Source: Patulibacter sp. (GTDB taxonomy: Bacteria > Actinomycetota > Thermoleophilia > Solirubrobacterales > Solirubrobacteraceae). Taken from it: a stretch of DNA of 9,758 nucleotides. The first letter of the stretch is position 1. Each line of letters begins with the position of its first letter. The notes beneath the pieces are model-generated. The model ran no database searches. It saw only the letters and a program-made list of their open reading frames with translations, and had not been told where the DNA came from. Of this stretch, positions 6,569-9,758 are shown one piece after another. The DNA is taken from positions 1,401-11,158 of the forward strand of contig JAVHXX010000095.1 in assembly GCA_031119595.1 (NCBI GenBank), written 5' to 3'. The position numbers were made by a program, and so were the translations under genes.

Positions 6569-7354
6569 TCAGCCGGCTTCGGCGACGCGCCGCAGCACGT
6601 CGCCGACGTCGTCACCCGTGAGCGGGCCGAGATGCCCGGGCGCGACGATCAGCGGGTCCAGGGCGGCGAGCTTCGCAAGGCTCGCGGCGGCCTGGGCGCG
6701 GTCGAAGTTGTAGGCGTCGACGGGCAACGCAGGCGCCTGGGGCCTGCCCCACATGTCCGTGAGGTAGAGGGCGTCGGTGACGAGCGCGAGGCGGTCCCGC
6801 TCGCGCCAGAGGCCGATGAGGCCCGGCGCGTGGCCGGGGAGCTCGATCACCCGGAACCCGGCGACCTCGTCCCCCTCGGACAGGGTGCGGTCGATCGTGA
6901 CCGGGCCGCCGTCCCAGGCGAACCGGTCGAGGAACCAGTGCACGAGCCGGATCGGCAGCGGCAGCAGCGAGGGCCGCCAGTATTCATGGCCGCCGCGCCC
7001 CTCGGCGTAGGGCTTGGCGTCGGCGTGGGCCTCGACGGGAATGGTGCCGGCGCCCGCGGCACGGAGCGCCGGCGCGGACCCGCGATGGTCGGTGTCGCCG
7101 TGGCCGAGCACGACGCGCCGCAGGCCACCGAGATCCCGGGCGGCGAGCAGGATTGCCGGCGCCATCCCCTTCTCGCCCGCGTCGAAGGCGACGACGCCAC
7201 CGGAGTCCCGGTCCTCGATGAGGTAGACGTTCATCGTCTTCGCGAGCCCGCCGCGCAGCAGCCACACGCCGTCCGCGACGGCCTCGGGCTTCGGGATGAG
7301 GTGGCGGCGCGGATCTCGTCGCCGGACCTTCGTTCGCTTGCCTGCGTCGCTCAT
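6569..7354 (-). CDS. MBL-fold metallo-hydrolase
   Basis: The 261-residue protein has the metallo-beta-lactamase fold signature, so it is probably a metal-dependent hydrolase in the cytoplasm. Its substrate is unknown. Metal ligands can be read as His85, Asp87, Asp89 and His90 (HGDTDHRG), His175 (LPGHAPG), Asp194 (TDALY) and His241 (APGHLGP). The second histidine of the classical HxHxDH motif is Asp87, a variant (HxDxDH) I recall from YflN-like members. The first 20 residues are very basic (KRTKVRRRDPRRH), there is no signal peptide, and the length is normal for a one-domain MBL protein. The ATG at 7354 has a strong AGGGGG ribosome binding site at 7361-7366, 6 nt away. The gene starts 24 bp after the coiled-coil gene ends and is probably co-transcribed with it. 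Lactonase or thioesterase-like activity is possible but not shown. Confidence 0.88.
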   Translation of the reverse strand: MSDAGKRTKVRRRDPRRHLIPKPEAVADGVWLLRGGLAKTMNVYLIEDRDSGGVVAFDAGEKGMAPAILLAARDLGGLRRVVLGHGDTDHRGSAPALRAAGAGTIPVEAHADAKPYAEGRGGHEYWRPSLLPLPIRLVHWFLDRFAWDGGPVTIDRTLSEGDEVAGFRVIELPGHAPGLIGLWRERDRLALVTDALYLTDMWGRPQAPALPVDAYNFDRAQAAASLAKLAALDPLIVAPGHLGPLTGDDVGDVLRRVAEAG

Positions 7355-7378
7355 GGCAGTCCCCCTGGGTGGCCGGTG

Positions 7379-9758
7379 CTAGCGGCGGAAGCGCCGGCGG
7401 GCCTTGTACTTGCGCGGGCCGGAGCCCTCCTCGGGCCCGTACTCCGGGCCGTCGTCCACGGGCTGGCGCGGGCCGCCCTGCGGCGGCTCGGTCGACGGCG
7501 GTGACGGCGGCTGCGGACCCGGGTCGCGCGGGCCCTCCGGGCTGATGATGCCGTCGTCGAAGTCCTCGAGCAGCGCCCACGAATCCGGATCCGGGGCGCC
7601 GGCCGGCGGCGTCGGATCAGCGGGGTCGTCGGCGGTGCCGGGCTGCGGTGCACGCGGGTTGAACGACCGCGGCGGGCCGTCGTCCTCGCGCTCGCCGGAG
7701 GGCGGCTCCGGGGCGGCGGCGCGCTCGGGCGCGGGCGTCGGCTCCACACCGAGCGCCTGCTGCAGTTCGCCGAGTTCGCCGCGGAGGTCGTCGAGCTCGT
7801 GGTCGAGTTCGACGCGGGCGCGGGTCGACTCGGCCAGCTGCCCGCGGAGCGCGTCGAGCTCTCGTTCACGCTCGTCGAGGTCGCCGCGGGTACGGGCCAA
7901 CTCGGCCGCGATCTCCGTGGCCTGGTCGAGCTCGCCACCGAGCTCGGCCTGCAGCGCGGCCTGGCGGTCGCGCTCCTCGCGCTGGCGGCGGTCGAGTTCG
8001 TCGTACCGCACCCGCAGGTGCTCGAGGGACTCGTTCGCGGTGTCGAGTTCGGCGCGCAGGGCGCGGCGCTCGCGTTCGGTCTCCTCGGCGCCGAGCAGGC
8101 CGGCCTTCGCCCGCTCGGATTCGAGCTCGAGCTCGTCGATGCGGTCCTGCTGGCGCGCGAACTCGCGCCGCACGGCGGTGAGCTGCTCCTCGGCGGCGCG
8201 GCGAGCCTCGTCGACCTCCGTGAGCTTGCGGCCGCGCTCCTCGGCCTGGAGCGCCGCGCCGTCGCGCTCGCCGCGGATCGCCGCGAGCTGGTCGCCGATC
8301 TCGTCGTGGCGTGCGTGGGCGGCCTCGAGCTCGGCGCGGGTCTTCTGGGCCTCGGTGTGCTCGAGGTCCTGGGTGCGCTTGAGGCGCTCGAGTTCGATCT
8401 CGCGTTCGGTGAGGCGCGACTCGAGGTCCGAACGGCCGGAGTCGACCCGCGTGATGCGCTCCTCGAGCTCACGGATCCGGCTCGTGAGCTGTTCGACGGA
8501 CCGCAGGTGCGACTGCTCCTCCTCCCGCGCCGCCGACGCGCGCTCCTCGAGGGCGGACGTGATCTGCTCGGCGCGGGCGCGGGCGGCGTCCCGCTCGACC
8601 TGGAGGGCGTCCGCGCGCTGGTCGGCCTCCTCGTAGGTCTTCGTGACCTGTGCGACCTCGTCGCGCAGGAAGGCCTCCTCGGCGGTCTGCGCGGCGGCCC
8701 GCATCTGGAGCTCCTCGATGCGGCGCTGCAGCTCGCCGATGTTCGCGTCGAGCTCGGCGGTGTTCGTGATCGCGAGATCGCGTTCCCCGCGCGACGCGGA
8801 CAGTTCCTTCTCGAGCTCGCCGATGCGCGTGCGCAGGCCTTCGAGGGCACTGTCGGCGCTTTCCATCGCGTGCACCGCGCGGGCGTCGGCCGCTTCGGTG
8901 GCGTCGGCGAGGGCCTGCTGCTGCGTGCGGGTCTGCTCCTCGTGCTGGTCGATGAGGGTGGCGAGGCGCGCGGCGTGCTGCTCCTCGAGCGAGCGGCGCA
9001 GCTCGGCGAGCTCCTCGAGCCTGCGTGCCTCGGCGGTCCGCTCCTGCTCGGTGATCGTCTCGGCCGCGGCCTGTTCCTGGGCGTCGATGCGTTCCTCGAG
9101 GTCGGCGCGGAGCTCGGTGAGGCGCTCGGTCTGCTCGCGGGCGGCGGCCTCGAGGAGGTCGTCGCGCTCGGCGAGGACCTCGGCGATGCGGGAGGTATGC
9201 GACTGCTCGAGGTCGGCGACGCGCTCGCGGTGCTCGATCTGCGAGCGCTCGATCATCGCCTCGAGCTCGGCGCGCTCCACGCCGCCTTCGCCGCGGACGC
9301 GCTCCATCGTGGCGGCGAGGTCGGCCTGGTCGGCGCGGGCGCGGCCCAGCTCCTGCTCGAGCGCCTCGATGCGCGCGGCCTGCTCCTCGCTCGCCGCCTG
9401 ACGCTCCGTGAGCGACGCGGCGGTGCGCTCGAGGTCCGTCTCCAGCTCGGCGGCGCGGGCGATCTGCGTGGCGGCGAGCTCCTGGCTCTCCTCGAGCTGG
9501 GCGGCGAGCTGGGCCTTCGCCGTCTCGAACTCGACGGTGACGCGGTCGCGGTCGAGCTCGACCGCGCGGAGGCGCTCCTCCAGCTCGGTGCGGGCGGCCA
9601 GCAGCGCGGACGCGGCCTCGTTCTCGAGCTGGTCGCGCTGCTCGCGGAGGTTCTCGAGATCGGCGGCGAGGTCGGCGGCCGCGGTGCGGGTCTCGGTGCG
9701 CTGCTCGTCGAGGGTGGCGATGCGCTGTTCGAGCTCCGCGGCGCGGGTGGCCGACTCC
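7379..9758 (-). CDS. long coiled-coil protein, N-terminus outside window
   Basis: The frame is open from the right edge to a TAG at 7379-7381, giving 792 visible residues. I do not recognise a family. About residues 1-669 are almost unbroken Glu/Ala/Arg/Leu heptad-like sequence with very few prolines or aromatics, so a long alpha-helical coiled coil is likely. From about 670 to 792 it becomes a Pro/Gly/acidic, probably disordered tail. Within the tail is a compact acidic-hydrophobic stretch, DSWALLEDFDDGIIS (about 723-737), and the protein ends in basic KYKARRRFRR. An internal ATG at 9307 is not the real start: the coiled coil continues upstream of it for 150 codons without a stop. No ATPase motif is visible, but an N-terminal head could lie outside. 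A cytoskeletal, polar-growth or SMC-like role would be guesses. It is followed after 24 bp by the MBL gene. Confidence 0.8.
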   Translation of the reverse strand, partial: ESATRAAELEQRIATLDEQRTETRTAAADLAADLENLREQRDQLENEAASALLAARTELEERLRAVELDRDRVTVEFETAKAQLAAQLEESQELAATQIARAAELETDLERTAASLTERQAASEEQAARIEALEQELGRARADQADLAATMERVRGEGGVERAELEAMIERSQIEHRERVADLEQSHTSRIAEVLAERDDLLEAAAREQTERLTELRADLEERIDAQEQAAAETITEQERTAEARRLEELAELRRSLEEQHAARLATLIDQHEEQTRTQQQALADATEAADARAVHAMESADSALEGLRTRIGELEKELSASRGERDLAITNTAELDANIGELQRRIEELQMRAAAQTAEEAFLRDEVAQVTKTYEEADQRADALQVERDAARARAEQITSALEERASAAREEEQSHLRSVEQLTSRIRELEERITRVDSGRSDLESRLTEREIELERLKRTQDLEHTEAQKTRAELEAAHARHDEIGDQLAAIRGERDGAALQAEERGRKLTEVDEARRAAEEQLTAVRREFARQQDRIDELELESERAKAGLLGAEETERERRALRAELDTANESLEHLRVRYDELDRRQREERDRQAALQAELGGELDQATEIAAELARTRGDLDERERELDALRGQLAESTRARVELDHELDDLRGELGELQQALGVEPTPAPERAAAPEPPSGEREDDGPPRSFNPRAPQPGTADDPADPTPPAGAPDPDSWALLEDFDDGIISPEGPRDPGPQPPSPPSTEPPQGGPRQPVDDGPEYGPEEGSGPRKYKARRRFRR

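Noticed and set aside
6632..7504. 290-codon plus-strand frame over the MBL gene
   Set aside because: It is antisense to a gene with intact metal-binding motifs and a strong ribosome binding site.
9305..9307. ATG as the start of the coiled-coil protein
   Set aside because: The same frame stays open to the window edge, and its coiled-coil sequence continues unchanged for 150 codons upstream, so this Met is internal.
7404..9401. Two long plus-strand frames over the coiled-coil gene
   Set aside because: Ser/Arg-rich translations result from reading GAG, CTC and GCG codons backwards. There is no independent support.

Overview
This is a GC-rich bacterial window with strongly G/C-ending codons. 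The visible gene set is a B12-dependent class II ribonucleotide reductase, a polytopic O-antigen-ligase-type protein with an extracytoplasmic loop and helical-repeat tail, an MBL-fold hydrolase, and a very E/A/R/L-rich coiled-coil protein. TANNNT -10 elements lie just upstream of start codons. Together this suggests a high-GC actinobacterium, perhaps Thermoleophilia (Solirubrobacterales). That placement is an inference from protein style, not from a marker gene.

Layout. Positions 1-145 may hold the last 47 codons of a plus-strand gene entering from the left (weak call). Positions 146-419 are a convergent gene junction with three consecutive strong hairpins (216-267, 283-326, 348-392). Positions 420-3260 (minus) encode NrdJ, the adenosylcobalamin-dependent ribonucleotide reductase. 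Positions 3261-3656 hold no convincing gene. They contain a likely nrdJ promoter, a long potentially structured 5' leader, and a U-tract terminator for the next gene upstream. Positions 3700-4260 (minus; possibly extending to 3657 after a homopolymer frameshift) encode a small exported, single-pass membrane protein of unknown function. Only 55 bp separate its start from the divergent plus-strand gene at 4316-6478, a 720-residue O-antigen ligase/polymerase-family membrane protein. Both of these genes appear to use leaderless or nearly leaderless promoters. Positions 6479-6568 are a short convergent junction with a GC hairpin. Positions 6569-7354 (minus) encode an MBL-fold hydrolase. It sits 24 bp downstream of a long coiled-coil protein (7379 to beyond 9758, minus) whose N-terminus lies outside the window.

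How the parts relate. NrdJ makes deoxynucleotides and looks independently regulated. The exported protein and the ligase share a divergent promoter region, which hints at a shared envelope role, but nothing in the sequence proves it. The coiled-coil protein and MBL hydrolase look like one transcription unit. No mobile element, CRISPR array, tRNA or rRNA was seen. No convincing new multi-gene system is visible. The most interesting unexplained pieces are the nrdJ leader and promoter, the triple-hairpin junction, and the unusual tails of the coiled-coil and exported proteins.
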